Source: JADGRA01 sp052143535 (GTDB lineage: Bacteria; Myxococcota; Myxococcia; Myxococcales; Myxococcaceae). Taken from it: DNA of 64,000 nt. This document shows, piece by piece, positions 32,244 through 41,087 of this stretch. Position 1 is the first letter of the stretch. Each line of letters starts with the position of its first letter. Position numbers and translations under genes: made by a program. Under the pieces are notes generated by a model. It ran no database searches. It was not told the DNA's origin and saw nothing but the letters and a program-made list of their open reading frames with translations. The stretch lies in contig JBKQSS010000014.1 of the NCBI GenBank assembly GCA_052143535.1, positions 1 to 64,000 on the forward strand, in the 5' to 3' direction.

Positions 32244-32319
32244 CGTCGGGTTGGAGGTGCGAGGCGCGCGCGGCTGACCAGTTGGGGTAGCGTTCCGCGG
32301 GCTAGGAGGGGTGAAGGTC

Positions 32320-32652
32320 ATGTCCGAGCGCATCCAGAGCTTCGCGCAATTCTGGCCCTACTACCTCGGCGAGCACCGTCGGCCGGGGACGCGGCTCCTG
32401 CACCTCGTGGGCACGACGCTGGCCATCTTCCTTGCGCTGTTTGCCGTCACCACGGGGCGGTGGCTCTTGTTGGTGGCTGCGCTCGTTTGTGCGTACACCT
32501 TCGCCTGGGTGGGCCACTTCTTCATCGAGCACAATCGCCCGGCCACCTTCCGCTACCCGCTCTGGTCATTTGCGGCGGACTTGAAAATGTGGTGGGCGGC
32601 GCTAACCGGGCGGCTCCAGAACGAGCTGCAACGGGCTCACCGGCCAATGTAG
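32320..32652 (+). CDS. Mpo1/DUF962-family membrane protein
   Basis: 110 residues from ATG 32320, preferred because AGGAGGGG lies 9 bases upstream. 'FAQFWPYYLGEHRRPGTRLLH' begins the family pattern, two membrane helices follow ('LVGTTLAIFLALFAVTTG', 'WLLLVAALVCAYTFAWVGH'), then 'HFFIEHNRPATFRYPLWSF'. The spaced His residues (Y-L-x-E-H, L-H, G-H-F-F-I-E-H-N) are those that bind iron in yeast Mpo1, a 2-hydroxy fatty acid dioxygenase. Bacterial activity is inferred from family. Confidence 0.9.
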   Translation: MSERIQSFAQFWPYYLGEHRRPGTRLLHLVGTTLAIFLALFAVTTGRWLLLVAALVCAYTFAWVGHFFIEHNRPATFRYPLWSFAADLKMWWAALTGRLQNELQRAHRPM

Positions 32653-32761
32653 CGGGGTGCCTGTCGTCTGGACGTCCAAGCTCAGCCAGGATGCACCTAG
32701 GTTGCCGCAAGCTCCACCGTGCTCGCCCAACGGTGGAGCGCGAGTGAGAGCGCCAGCGTGG

Positions 32762-35700
32762 CTAGCGGTGACGGGCGCGGAGCGCGATGGCGCGGCGGCG
32801 CCGCGCATAAAGCACGAGCGCCACGGCGACAAAAGGAAGGACGGCGAGCGCGGGGGTGCCAGGGGTGCCGCAGCCGGTTGCGGCCCGTGACTGGAGACCG
32901 TTCGCGGACGTCACCGCTGAGCTCACCTTAGGCGCCAAGTGGGCGCTCGGGTCGCCGAAGAGCTCGAACGTCGCGCGGACGTCTGGGTCCGACACGGTGT
33001 ATTTGGCTTGCACCAGCGCTTCACCAAGAGTGAGGCCGTCCAAAAGAGAGGCTTGCCAGAAGTTGAGTGCAAGCGTCTCTTGGTCGCCGGGATTGGTGGC
33101 TCCCGAAGAGGCCACCATCGCCCAGGCGCCACCGCTTGGGACAGAGAGCAGGTCGCCCGCGAGGAATTCGCCGCCTTCGTCCACGAAGTAGCCATTGAGA
33201 CAGCCTCCGGCGAAGAAGACGGAGGCTCCAGAGCCCGAGGAGAGGGCTGTGACATCCTCTCCGGAGAGAATGCTGCCGGACCAGGTGTCCTGGGCCCCAT
33301 GCCCGAGGTAGCTGACAACGGCAGGGCCGGAAACAAGAGCCGTGATGAGCGAGATGTGGAGCGCCGCGTCGGCCGCTGCTTGTTGGGGGCTACCCTCGAC
33401 GAGACCGTCCGCGCGGGAAAGCACGCTGGACGGCCAAAGCACCAGGCCAGTTCTTACCTGCTGGGTCTGCTGGGTGAAATTGGAGACGGGGTCGTCCTCG
33501 TCATGGACGAAGAGCATCTGCGAGTTCGGGGTAACTAAGGCGCGGCTCAGAATCTTGGCGACGGTGCGGTCCGCTGCATTGGGGTCGGACAGGGGCAACC
33601 GGCCGACGGCCATGTCCGGCGTATTCGCCTCCCAGAAACTAACCAGTGCGTCATCCTCCGCGGTCTCCATGTACTGGGTCTCGACCAGGGGAGTTGGAAC
33701 GAGGTCGACGCCAGCGGCACCGCCGTAATTCCGCGGGTTGTAACTGGCGCTGCCAGCAAGCAGCACGTACCGCGGTGGACGGCTCCAGTGCGACTCTGCA
33801 TAAGCGAGGAAGCGTTGCAGAGCGCTGACATCCTTCTCGCCGAAATTGAACTCGTCGTAGACGCTCTGGACATCGACGAGCGCCACACGCAGCCCCTCCG
33901 CCTGCCGCTGGGACACGAGCGGCTGGACGCTCGCCAGGAGGCTTGAGTGGGCGATGACAACCAGGTCGGCTTCTTCAGCGTGGATGCGGCTCGGCGAGTG
34001 TGCGGTAACGGCGACGGGAGTCTGAAGGTCCGGCCCAGTGAAGGCATAGAGCGAGTGCTGCCCACCGGATGGCACCGTCACCACGGAGGCGGAGGCGTCT
34101 TCCGGGTCCGGACTAACCTCGAGAGCCACGGTGGCGGCTGGATTGGTCAGGTCCAGGACGCCGGTGACATTCGCCTGGACGTCAGCGAGGTGCACGGTGC
34201 TTCCGCCGGGTGCACTGAAATAAAATGGCCCCCCGGTGCTCTGGTACAGGCGCGGGTAAGTCAGGCTCTGGTAGGCCTCGAAGCTAGCGTCGCTCGCGGT
34301 CGTCGCGAGCAACTGCACGGTGTTATTGCCAGCGACGAGAAGCCCGGACGGGATTTGAAACGTACCGCTCATGAACTGCTGGCCAGTGCCGGTGACTTGG
34401 CCGAGCGCGACGCCGTTGAGTGACACTTGGACGGCATGGGCTCCAGTGGTGACGCCCTGGAGGGCGACCTCGAGCGTCGCGGCTTCGGATGAGGTGAGGT
34501 CGAAGGCCGGGGTGGCGTAGGTGCGGACTTCCGGTGCGTCGTAAACCCAAGGGCCAAAGAATTTCTGCTGATTGCCGTTCTTGAGGCCGCCAAAATAGTT
34601 GATGCGGTCCTGGAATTGGAGCGTCTCCTGAAAACTCGACCCGGCACTGGGGCCAGCAGTCACGGTCGACTCGATGCTGGTTCGCGGTCCGCCGCCGAGC
34701 GTCCAGGTGACCCAGTAGACACCCACGTCTGTGTAGCGACCATCCACGCCCTCGCCGTAAAACGCGATGGCGTCTCCTGCGTTGAGGTGGGCGCCGTCCG
34801 CGCTCAACGCGAGAAAGGCGATGGGGCTTCCTAGGCTCGTGACGCTCAGCGAGTCGACCGCGACTCCCACCGGGAGCCCTGCAGCGAAGAGCGACTGCGC
34901 TGAAACGCTGTAGACGCCGGGGTTGCGAATGGCGATTTGCGCCGCCGGAGTGGCCGCGAGGGCCCAGCTCTGGACCGGCGCGGGGTGGACCGGCAGGAGC
35001 GGGCTCGGCACAAACAACTGGGACGAGTGCGAGGGCTGACTCAGAACGAGAGGCGTGCGTGAGGGGGCTGGCCTCGGGGCCGACGCTGGCAGAAACGGTC
35101 CTGTGGTCGCGGTCACGGGACCGAGCCATTGACTCTGGCCGTTCATGCTGATTGCCTCAATGAGGTACGTCCCACCTGGCGCCGTGGTCCAGTCCTCCAA
35201 GACGTAGCTCGGGCCGTTCTTGAGGTCCGTACTCATGCGGACCGCGCCTCCCGGGAGAAGGTCTGGCCCGACGCGCACGAGCGATGGGCCGGTCTGTTTC
35301 CAGAGGCGGTAGCCCAGCGTTGTCTGTTCTTGCCCCATCGTCCATGCGACTTGAGTGTGCGTGGAGTCGTAGGTGGCCTGAAGTCTGGCCACGCTAAGGC
35401 CAAGCGGACGGACGGTCACAATGAGGTTTACGTTGTTGCCGGCTACGACGTAGCCAATGTCAAAACCAGCCGGGACGCTCGCCGACGGAACGGCCAGCGT
35501 GTGGTTGTCGGTAACTCCCCCAGTGGCGGTGATGAGTGTGTAGGTGTTTGCCGCCAGTCCGGCCACGGGCAAGACCTTCAGCACCCCGACGAGCGCCAGC
35601 GCCCCATTGACGGTCAGCTTCGTGGCAGTCGTGCCGACAGTGAAGTTGAGGTTGGTGCTACTGGTCAGCGTCAGGGCACCGGTGGTGAGGCCGGCTGCAG

Positions 35701-36568
35701 TCGGAGTCAGGTTGGCCCCGGCACCTACCGACACCGCACGGCTGAGTGTTCCGTTGCCGGTCAGTGTCCCGGTGACTGTGAGCGTTGGCCCCGCGCCCGC
35801 AACCGTGCCGCTGACGCTCAGTGTACCGACGCTGAGGTTAGCCCCGGCGCCGTTCGTCAAAGTAAGGGTATTGCCGGTATTCACGGCGACGTTCGCGACT
35901 GCGTGCGTGACGGCGCCGCCTTGGACATTCAGCGTCGCGTTGCCAGCGGTGGCCAGGCTCGCCGGTACGTTCAACGCCGTCCCACTGTTGAGGCTCAGAG
36001 TTCCGGCGGTGAGAGTGATGGTCCCGGACCCCAAGGAAGAGGAATTCGTCGCCTGCAAAGTCCCGGTCCCAGAGTTCACCGTTGCGCCGGAAAAGGTGTT
36101 GCTGCCACGCAGCACGAGCGTTCCGTTGCCGGTCTTGATGAAGTTTGCGCCGCTGATGGTTCCACTGAAGGTGTTGGTATTCGCGGTGATGTTCCAAGTT
36201 TCGCCTGCGGACCCAACAACCACGTTGGCCGTGATGTTGAGAATGTTGGCTGGATTTCCGCCAGTGCGGGCGATACCGCTGGCGCCAACTGTCAGACTTC
36301 CTGGACCGGCGATGGTGAGGGTGACGGCGCCCATCTTTGTGACTCCCAAGACGGAAGCGTTGGCCGCTGAGATGCTCACGGTTCCACCGGCCGCTGCGGT
36401 GAAGGAAGCAATGTCCGCGACTCCAGGCACTACGCCCGTCGACCAATTGCCAGCGGTGTTCCAGTTTCCGTCGCCGACCGTGTTATGCCAAACGGCGGTG
36501 GCTGCCTGAGTGCTGGTCCCCAGGCACAGAATGGCTAGAAGGAGTGCGCGCGCGCCTGGAGTCGTCAC
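32762..36568 (-). CDS. gingipain-like C25 peptidase with PATR repeats and MYXO-CTERM-like anchor
   Basis: 1,268 residues from GTG 36568, chosen because GAGGAG lies 10 bases upstream and the product then starts with a signal peptide (ARALLLAILCLGTSTQAATA). Residues about 30-380 are Gly/Thr/Asn-rich strands with autotransporter-associated repeat signatures ('GNGTLVLRGSNTFSGAT', 'SGTGTLQATNSSSLGSG'). From about 830 a C25 caspase-like domain follows, with catalytic His in 'VVSYLGHGAQDTW' (about 1,090) and Cys in 'FFAGGCLNGYF' (about 1,122). The end is 'GCGTPGTPALAVLPFVAVAL' plus RRRR, a MYXO-CTERM-like sorting tail. Probably exported and surface-held. It overlaps the nucleotidyltransferase gene by four bases. 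Confidence 0.88.
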   Translation of the reverse strand: MTTPGARALLLAILCLGTSTQAATAVWHNTVGDGNWNTAGNWSTGVVPGVADIASFTAAAGGTVSISAANASVLGVTKMGAVTLTIAGPGSLTVGASGIARTGGNPANILNITANVVVGSAGETWNITANTNTFSGTISGANFIKTGNGTLVLRGSNTFSGATVNSGTGTLQATNSSSLGSGTITLTAGTLSLNSGTALNVPASLATAGNATLNVQGGAVTHAVANVAVNTGNTLTLTNGAGANLSVGTLSVSGTVAGAGPTLTVTGTLTGNGTLSRAVSVGAGANLTPTAAGLTTGALTLTSSTNLNFTVGTTATKLTVNGALALVGVLKVLPVAGLAANTYTLITATGGVTDNHTLAVPSASVPAGFDIGYVVAGNNVNLIVTVRPLGLSVARLQATYDSTHTQVAWTMGQEQTTLGYRLWKQTGPSLVRVGPDLLPGGAVRMSTDLKNGPSYVLEDWTTAPGGTYLIEAISMNGQSQWLGPVTATTGPFLPASAPRPAPSRTPLVLSQPSHSSQLFVPSPLLPVHPAPVQSWALAATPAAQIAIRNPGVYSVSAQSLFAAGLPVGVAVDSLSVTSLGSPIAFLALSADGAHLNAGDAIAFYGEGVDGRYTDVGVYWVTWTLGGGPRTSIESTVTAGPSAGSSFQETLQFQDRINYFGGLKNGNQQKFFGPWVYDAPEVRTYATPAFDLTSSEAATLEVALQGVTTGAHAVQVSLNGVALGQVTGTGQQFMSGTFQIPSGLLVAGNNTVQLLATTASDASFEAYQSLTYPRLYQSTGGPFYFSAPGGSTVHLADVQANVTGVLDLTNPAATVALEVSPDPEDASASVVTVPSGGQHSLYAFTGPDLQTPVAVTAHSPSRIHAEEADLVVIAHSSLLASVQPLVSQRQAEGLRVALVDVQSVYDEFNFGEKDVSALQRFLAYAESHWSRPPRYVLLAGSASYNPRNYGGAAGVDLVPTPLVETQYMETAEDDALVSFWEANTPDMAVGRLPLSDPNAADRTVAKILSRALVTPNSQMLFVHDEDDPVSNFTQQTQQVRTGLVLWPSSVLSRADGLVEGSPQQAAADAALHISLITALVSGPAVVSYLGHGAQDTWSGSILSGEDVTALSSGSGASVFFAGGCLNGYFVDEGGEFLAGDLLSVPSGGAWAMVASSGATNPGDQETLALNFWQASLLDGLTLGEALVQAKYTVSDPDVRATFELFGDPSAHLAPKVSSAVTSANGLQSRAATGCGTPGTPALAVLPFVAVALVLYARRRRAIALRARHR

Positions 36569-37659
36569 AAGGCAGCTCCTCGGCCAGCAGAAAGCGGAGT
36601 CGAGCCGTCGTGGGTGCGTCTGCGTCCCAGGAAGATGACGGCCCTCCGGGCGCACTCAGCGAGCTGGAAAATGGGGCGAGGTAGGCCGCGGATAGGTGCG
36701 CGCAAGTGGAGCGTCGAGGTGAATGGGTCCGGCCACCGTGCACGCACCGCCGCAGTAGCCCTCCGCCAGCCGAGACGGTGCAACTCGAGAAGTGAGTCGG
36801 GTGGGGCTTGGAAGCCTCCAGCCCAAGCCCGCAGCGTTGCTTTGCGGAACCATGAAGGCACGGAGGCCCGCGGTGCCCCCGGCGGAAGTCGAGCGCCGAG
36901 CAACTCCTCGGCCAGGTTCAGGAGAGCGACAACCGCCTCACTGAGTCGAGGGTTTCCGGCCAGGCACCCTTCCCAGGAGAAGCCCTTCGGCAGCGACTCG
37001 ACAAAAGCTGCTACGTCGCAAAGCCACAGGGGCCGCCAGCCGCCGTGGTCAAGCTGGTGCAGGCACACCAGTCGAAGGTGGTCCTCAGCGGCCAGAACGC
37101 GGAACCTCGCACCCCCAAGTGTTTCCAAAGCGCTGCGCTCCACGAGTTCTCCAAAGCGACGGTCGGGGAGAAAGCGGCGCAAGACGCGCATGTCGAGGTC
37201 GACGAAACTATGGAGTTCAGATGGGAGGCTGGCGAGGAGGGCGCGGGCCTGCGCCTCTTCTGATGCGTCAACCAACACGTCCACGTCCCCGTACGGACGC
37301 AGGCCTGGTTTTGCGTAGAGCCGCGCCATTGCCCAGCCCTTGAAGACAATGGGCGTCAGTCCAACGGCATTGAAGTGTCCGAGGACGTGCTCCAGGTTCT
37401 TCTCGTGCAGAGCGGCCTGAAGCGTGTGGAGACGGAAGGCCTCTCGGAGCGCGAGGGCACTCGTTTCGGAGGCGAGCGGCGAGCCGCGCACGCGCCACCA
37501 GCCGAGGGCCCCACAACCCGTTTCGAGCAATGTGTCCGCGACGGCCGGGACGGCCTCGGCGAGGGCCGCCGACGGGTCAGGTGTCTCCCGCCAGGACGTC
37601 CGCAGCACCGAGGCGATGGCCGCGCCCAACGGCGGCGAATGAGGACTGGGGCCCACCAT
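36565..37659 (-). CDS. nucleotidyltransferase family protein (PF14907-like, HPr-rel-A/RiPP type)
   Basis: 364 residues from ATG 37659, which overlaps the PqqD-like gene's stop by one base. 'GLTPIVFKGWAMARLYAKPG' followed by 'RPYGDVDVLVD' is the polymerase-beta-type active site (K-G then D-x-D). 'LVCLHQLDHGGWRPLWLCDV' is typical of the uncharacterised NTP_transf_5 family. Family members occur in HPr-rel-A loci and in some lasso-peptide clusters, where one is reported to act on phosphorylated peptide. Here it is in an operon with a PqqD-like protein and an exported peptidase. The substrate is inferred to be the peptide or a carrier. Confidence 0.82.
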   Translation of the reverse strand: MVGPSPHSPPLGAAIASVLRTSWRETPDPSAALAEAVPAVADTLLETGCGALGWWRVRGSPLASETSALALREAFRLHTLQAALHEKNLEHVLGHFNAVGLTPIVFKGWAMARLYAKPGLRPYGDVDVLVDASEEAQARALLASLPSELHSFVDLDMRVLRRFLPDRRFGELVERSALETLGGARFRVLAAEDHLRLVCLHQLDHGGWRPLWLCDVAAFVESLPKGFSWEGCLAGNPRLSEAVVALLNLAEELLGARLPPGAPRASVPSWFRKATLRAWAGGFQAPPDSLLELHRLGWRRATAAVRARWPDPFTSTLHLRAPIRGLPRPIFQLAECARRAVIFLGRRRTHDGSTPLSAGRGAAL

Positions 37660-38117
37660 CAGCAGGTTCCTCCCGCCGGTGGGCACGGGGTGTTGTTGCA
37701 GCACGGCGGCGTGTTGATGTTGCACTCGGCCCCGTTAGGCGTGCACGGCGAGCCTGCGTGTGCCGCTCTGGGTGCCGTGACCAAAAGGATGACAGGAAGG
37801 GCCGCAAGGCCGGCGACCAGCATCCGCCGGCGCGAGCGGTTAAAGGATGGAGGAAGCTCGTCCACGTTGTCGAGTAGCCCAGCCTCACCCAGCTCCCGAA
37901 TCGCCCGTTCAACTACGTCGGGTGCCATTTGGGCCTCGGTTGAAATCGCCTCTAGTGTTCGGCCGCCATCACACAGTGCCCAAATACGAGCCGCGGGTCC
38001 GTTGAGGCAGGACGCCTGGTGCGTTTCTTCCACGTAAAGCAGCGTCTCACCGTCAACTTCCTGGGCCACGATGCCGTGGCGACGAGGCCGCGGTACGAAG
38101 CCGCGCGGGGTGGGCAT
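37659..38117 (-). CDS. PqqD-like domain with Tat/TM segment and cystine-knot-like tail, copy A
   Basis: 152 residues from ATG 38117. Residues 1-90 are a PqqD/RRE-like winged helix: 'EVDGETLLYVEETHQASCLN', 'GPAARIWALCDGGRTLEAIS', 'VVERAIRELGEAGLLDN'. Next comes 'SFNRSRRRMLVAGLAALPVI' (twin arginines plus hydrophobic stretch, 96-114) and a likely cleavage site A-H-A before Gly122. The 31-residue tail has six cysteines at 125, 132, 139, 140, 145, 152, spacing C-x6-C-x6-CC-x4-C-x6-C, the inhibitor-cystine-knot pattern. RRE-type domains bind leader peptides; a domain carrying its own exported Cys-rich peptide is unusual. It starts an operon with the nucleotidyltransferase and C25 peptidase. Confidence 0.75.
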   Translation of the reverse strand: MPTPRGFVPRPRRHGIVAQEVDGETLLYVEETHQASCLNGPAARIWALCDGGRTLEAISTEAQMAPDVVERAIRELGEAGLLDNVDELPPSFNRSRRRMLVAGLAALPVILLVTAPRAAHAGSPCTPNGAECNINTPPCCNNTPCPPAGGTC

Positions 38118-38551
38118 GGCAGTCGATGCTAGCACCCCCCGGCGTTAGGTCCGCGAAACCACAAGAGACTAGCGGCTCCTCTCCATCCCCCGCACACACT
38201 CCCACTTCTGATCGCCACTCGGAGGGGTCCCGGCCCTAGACAGCGGCAAAGCCGGCCGAGCGCAACTGCGACCGTCCGCGTCACTAGACTCTAGTGTCTT
38301 CGGCTGTTCGGCTTGAAATATTCCATAGGGATGGCTCGGCTGAAGTGCTCCGGGTAGCTCCGAGTTGTCGGCTTCGTCCCGGTCTCGGGTCACAGTACTG
38401 GCGCATAGAACGGTTGAACTCCGGGTACGCTCCCGCGTCCGACGTATATGCTGCGAGAACGGAGTTGCATTCGCACCGGCGAACCTCTCGTTGCTTGCCG
38501 CGGGCGGCTGTCGTGTGCGGGTAAGGGCGACCTTTCGGCTATTGTGGAGGA
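38118..38551. other. 434-base divergent intergenic region
   Basis: Separates PqqD-like copy A (minus) from the Ig-like lipoprotein (plus). Both PqqD-like genes are preceded at a similar distance by GGGGTGCTAG on their coding strand (here complement of about 38,124-38,133), possibly part of a shared promoter or the eroded end of an upstream gene. GCTTGAAATATTCC at about 38,320 also occurs inside the HprK-like gene at about 41,313, so a short remnant of a second kinase gene may lie here. No intact gene is seen. Confidence 0.4.
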
Positions 38552-40537
38552 ATGCAAATGGTCCCGACGCGAACGGTGCTCATGGCGTTGCTTTCCGTAA
38601 TCGCGTTGGGCGGATGCAATTGCGGCACTGGTGGCATTGGCACTCCGACCATCACCAGCTTCACGTGCAGCCCGTCGAACGTTCCCTCCGGGGGCGGCCA
38701 GGTGAGGCTGTCTTGGAATGTTGCTGGCGCTACCAGCTTATCCATCGCCCCCAACGTAGGGCCGGTGTCACCGGTAACGACCGGCAGCACGACGGTGCAG
38801 GTGACGACGCCAACCACGTTCACGCTGACGGCCACGAACTTTGATGGAACCAGCACGAGCAGTTGCTCCGTCACGGTTGGCCTGCTAGTGCCCACCATCA
38901 TCAGCTTTACTGCTACGCCCTCCAGCGTGCTGCCGGGGGGTGGCGCGGTGACGCTGGCTTGGAATGTGACTGGGGCGTCGAGTCTCTCCATTAGCCCGTA
39001 CCCTGGCCCGGTGACCCCGGACACCACTGGCAGTGTGCCGGTGACGGTGACGGTGACCACAACATTCACGCTGACCGCCACGAACAGCAACGGTCAGAAC
39101 ACCGCAAGCGCGACAGTGACCGTGTGCGGGGCCCCGACCATCAACAGCTTTCTGGCGACGCCTAACTCCCTACCGGTGGGGGGCGGTTCGGTGGTTCTTT
39201 CCTGGAACGTCAATTGCGCGAGCAGTCTGTCCATCGAGCCGAACATCGGCGCTGTTGGTCCCCCAGACGCGGGAGAAGTCACGACACTGGTGGCAGTCAC
39301 CACCATGTTTACGCTGACCGCGACCAACAGTGCAGGGTCGAGTACTGCGGACGCCGGAGTCACAGTGGCGGTGCAACCCCCGAATGATGCTGGCATCACG
39401 GTGACCGGCACCGTCGTCGACAATTACGGGATACCAATTGCTGGTGAGACGGTGGTCATCGAGAGCGACGGAGGCACGCAAACCGTCGTGAGCGACGGCG
39501 ATGGAGGCTTTAGCGTGCAGAATGTCTTTACGCCCTACACTGCAACGGTCGTCGAAAGCACGCAGGCAGTTCAATACCAAGGGCTCACGCGGCAGAACCC
39601 ATCACTCAATACGTTATTGAGCCTTCCGCAAAGTCACAGCGCCACGCTCTCGGGCACCTTCACCGGCGGGTTCTACCCAGAGGGCGCCAGTGAGAACACG
39701 GTTTTCCTTTTTTCCTCCCCACAAACCACCGCGAGCCTAGGGGACCAGCACTCTGGAACGTATTCGGTACCAGTAACGTGGGCGGGGCCGTCAACCACTG
39801 TGGGTACACTATTCGCTCTGCAAATCGAAAACGGCGTCACGGGCCTTCCGATGGCTTACCCGGGCTATGGCACGGAGGGAGTTCAGTTCCAAGACATGGG
39901 AACTCTTAGCCAGAACATTGCCCTGAGCTCAGTGACCACGGGGACCTTCTCAGGGGCGATAGAAACTGTACCGAGCGGTTACGCCCTGTCTTTCATCGCC
40001 GTTTCACTCGTGCCAGCCTCCGGTGTCAACATGGCTGCCGTCTTTGATAGCAGCGGCACGACGAGCTTCTCTTACGTGGTACCTGCGATCTCGAACACGG
40101 AGATTAGCGTCACGGCCGCCGCCACGAGCGGTCTTGGCGAATTTAGCTACATATTGCAGACGGGTCTCTCGGCCAACTCGACCGTCATGCTAAATATCCC
40201 GGCCTCACCAACGCTCATTTCTCCGGCGAATGCAGCCACGGGCGTCACGGCGGCGACCCCATTCTCGTGGACACCGTTTCCTGGGGGCATTAACGAGTTC
40301 CAAGCCACTCCCACGGGCTCAGGACCCGCCTTCTACGTCTTTACGGCCGCGACAACCCTTGACCTCGCGGATGCTGGCCTGCCGCTTCCGGCCTCGGCAG
40401 CGTACACCTGGCGAGTCGTTGGCTTTGCGCCCCTGGCAACCGTTGACGAGCTGGCAGAACCCGGCGGCATCACATTTCTGACGATTGACCTCAGTCAGGG
40501 TTACAGCGCAGTCAACACCTTCACCACAGCTCCCTGA
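38552..40537 (+). CDS. lipoprotein with three Ig-like repeats and carboxypeptidase-like domain
   Basis: 661 residues from ATG 38552, with GGAGG just upstream (ATG 38,558 is also possible). 'VLMALLSVIALGGCNCG' has a lipobox (L-G-G-C). Three repeats of about 85 residues follow (about 30-110, 115-195, 197-275), each with 'SxNVxPGGGxVxLSWNVxGA', 'SSLSI' and 'TFTLTATNS'. Residues about 280-350 ('VTGTVVDNYGIPIAGETVVI') resemble a carboxypeptidase-regulatory/CNA-B-type domain. The rest is beta-rich. Such myxobacterial lipoproteins sit on the outer membrane and probably bind or scaffold. It is transcribed against its neighbours and splits the HPr-rel-A-like genes. Confidence 0.82.
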   Translation: MQMVPTRTVLMALLSVIALGGCNCGTGGIGTPTITSFTCSPSNVPSGGGQVRLSWNVAGATSLSIAPNVGPVSPVTTGSTTVQVTTPTTFTLTATNFDGTSTSSCSVTVGLLVPTIISFTATPSSVLPGGGAVTLAWNVTGASSLSISPYPGPVTPDTTGSVPVTVTVTTTFTLTATNSNGQNTASATVTVCGAPTINSFLATPNSLPVGGGSVVLSWNVNCASSLSIEPNIGAVGPPDAGEVTTLVAVTTMFTLTATNSAGSSTADAGVTVAVQPPNDAGITVTGTVVDNYGIPIAGETVVIESDGGTQTVVSDGDGGFSVQNVFTPYTATVVESTQAVQYQGLTRQNPSLNTLLSLPQSHSATLSGTFTGGFYPEGASENTVFLFSSPQTTASLGDQHSGTYSVPVTWAGPSTTVGTLFALQIENGVTGLPMAYPGYGTEGVQFQDMGTLSQNIALSSVTTGTFSGAIETVPSGYALSFIAVSLVPASGVNMAAVFDSSGTTSFSYVVPAISNTEISVTAAATSGLGEFSYILQTGLSANSTVMLNIPASPTLISPANAATGVTAATPFSWTPFPGGINEFQATPTGSGPAFYVFTAATTLDLADAGLPLPASAAYTWRVVGFAPLATVDELAEPGGITFLTIDLSQGYSAVNTFTTAP

Positions 40538-40640
40538 AAAGGCGTTTCCGGAACTCGCGCTCATAGACAACCGGCCGAGTGTCCCGTCGCCTCGGATAAC
40601 AGCGTCGGACCGAGAGCGCGTCGCCGCTCGCTCGGAAGCC

Positions 40641-41087
40641 CTAAGTACTACACGTATTGTTGGGCAGACAGATCCCCGAGCAACATTGGGGACCAACGTT
40701 GCAAGGCTTGCCACCACTTGCGCACGCCTCGGCTCGGGGTGCGGTCACCAGCATAATGACTGGGATTGCCGCCATCGCGGCGCTGGCGAGCATTCGACGC
40801 CGCGACATATTGCTCGGTGACGGTAGTTCCCCGCCGTTCTCAAGAAGCCCCGCCTCCGCAAGTTGCCTCAGGGCGCTGACCACGATGTCTGGGAATAGGT
40901 TGGCCTCGGTGGCAATGGTCTCTAGCGACCGCATCCCGTCACAGAGTGCCCAGATGCGGCTCGCGGGCCCATTCAGCGCGGAAGCCTGGTGTGTTTCCTC
41001 GACGTAGAGCAGCAACTCACCGTCGACCTCCTGGGACAGGACGCCGCGGCGACGGAGCTGCGGTACGAAAGCGCGCAGAGCAGACAT
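40641..41087 (-). CDS. PqqD-like domain with Tat/TM segment and cystine-knot-like tail, copy B
   Basis: 148 residues from ATG 41087, paralogous to copy A over its whole length ('EVDGELLLYVEETHQASALN', 'GPASRIWALCDGMRSLETIA'). Twin-arginine-like 'NMSRRRMLASAAMAAIPVIM' is followed by 'LVTAPRAEA' and a 27-residue tail. Cysteines at 122, 129, 135, 136, 140, 146 give C-x6-C-x5-CC-x3-C-x5-C, squarely within the inhibitor-cystine-knot consensus. Tail residues between the cysteines differ almost completely from copy A, while the RRE part is well conserved. The gene overlaps the end of the HprK-like kinase gene by about 70 bases. Confidence 0.78.
   Translation of the reverse strand: MSALRAFVPQLRRRGVLSQEVDGELLLYVEETHQASALNGPASRIWALCDGMRSLETIATEANLFPDIVVSALRQLAEAGLLENGGELPSPSNMSRRRMLASAAMAAIPVIMLVTAPRAEACASGGKPCNVGPQCCSGICLPNNTCST

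Noticed and set aside
35129..36370. Long open frames opposite the C25 peptidase, RND and TPR genes
   Set aside because: These are GC-driven shadows of the real genes, with no motifs, no start signals, and composition following the opposite strand's codons.
32762..36568. Type V autotransporter
   Set aside because: PATR-like repeats are present, but there is no C-terminal translocator barrel. The C terminus is a MYXO-CTERM-like single helix with an Arg tail.
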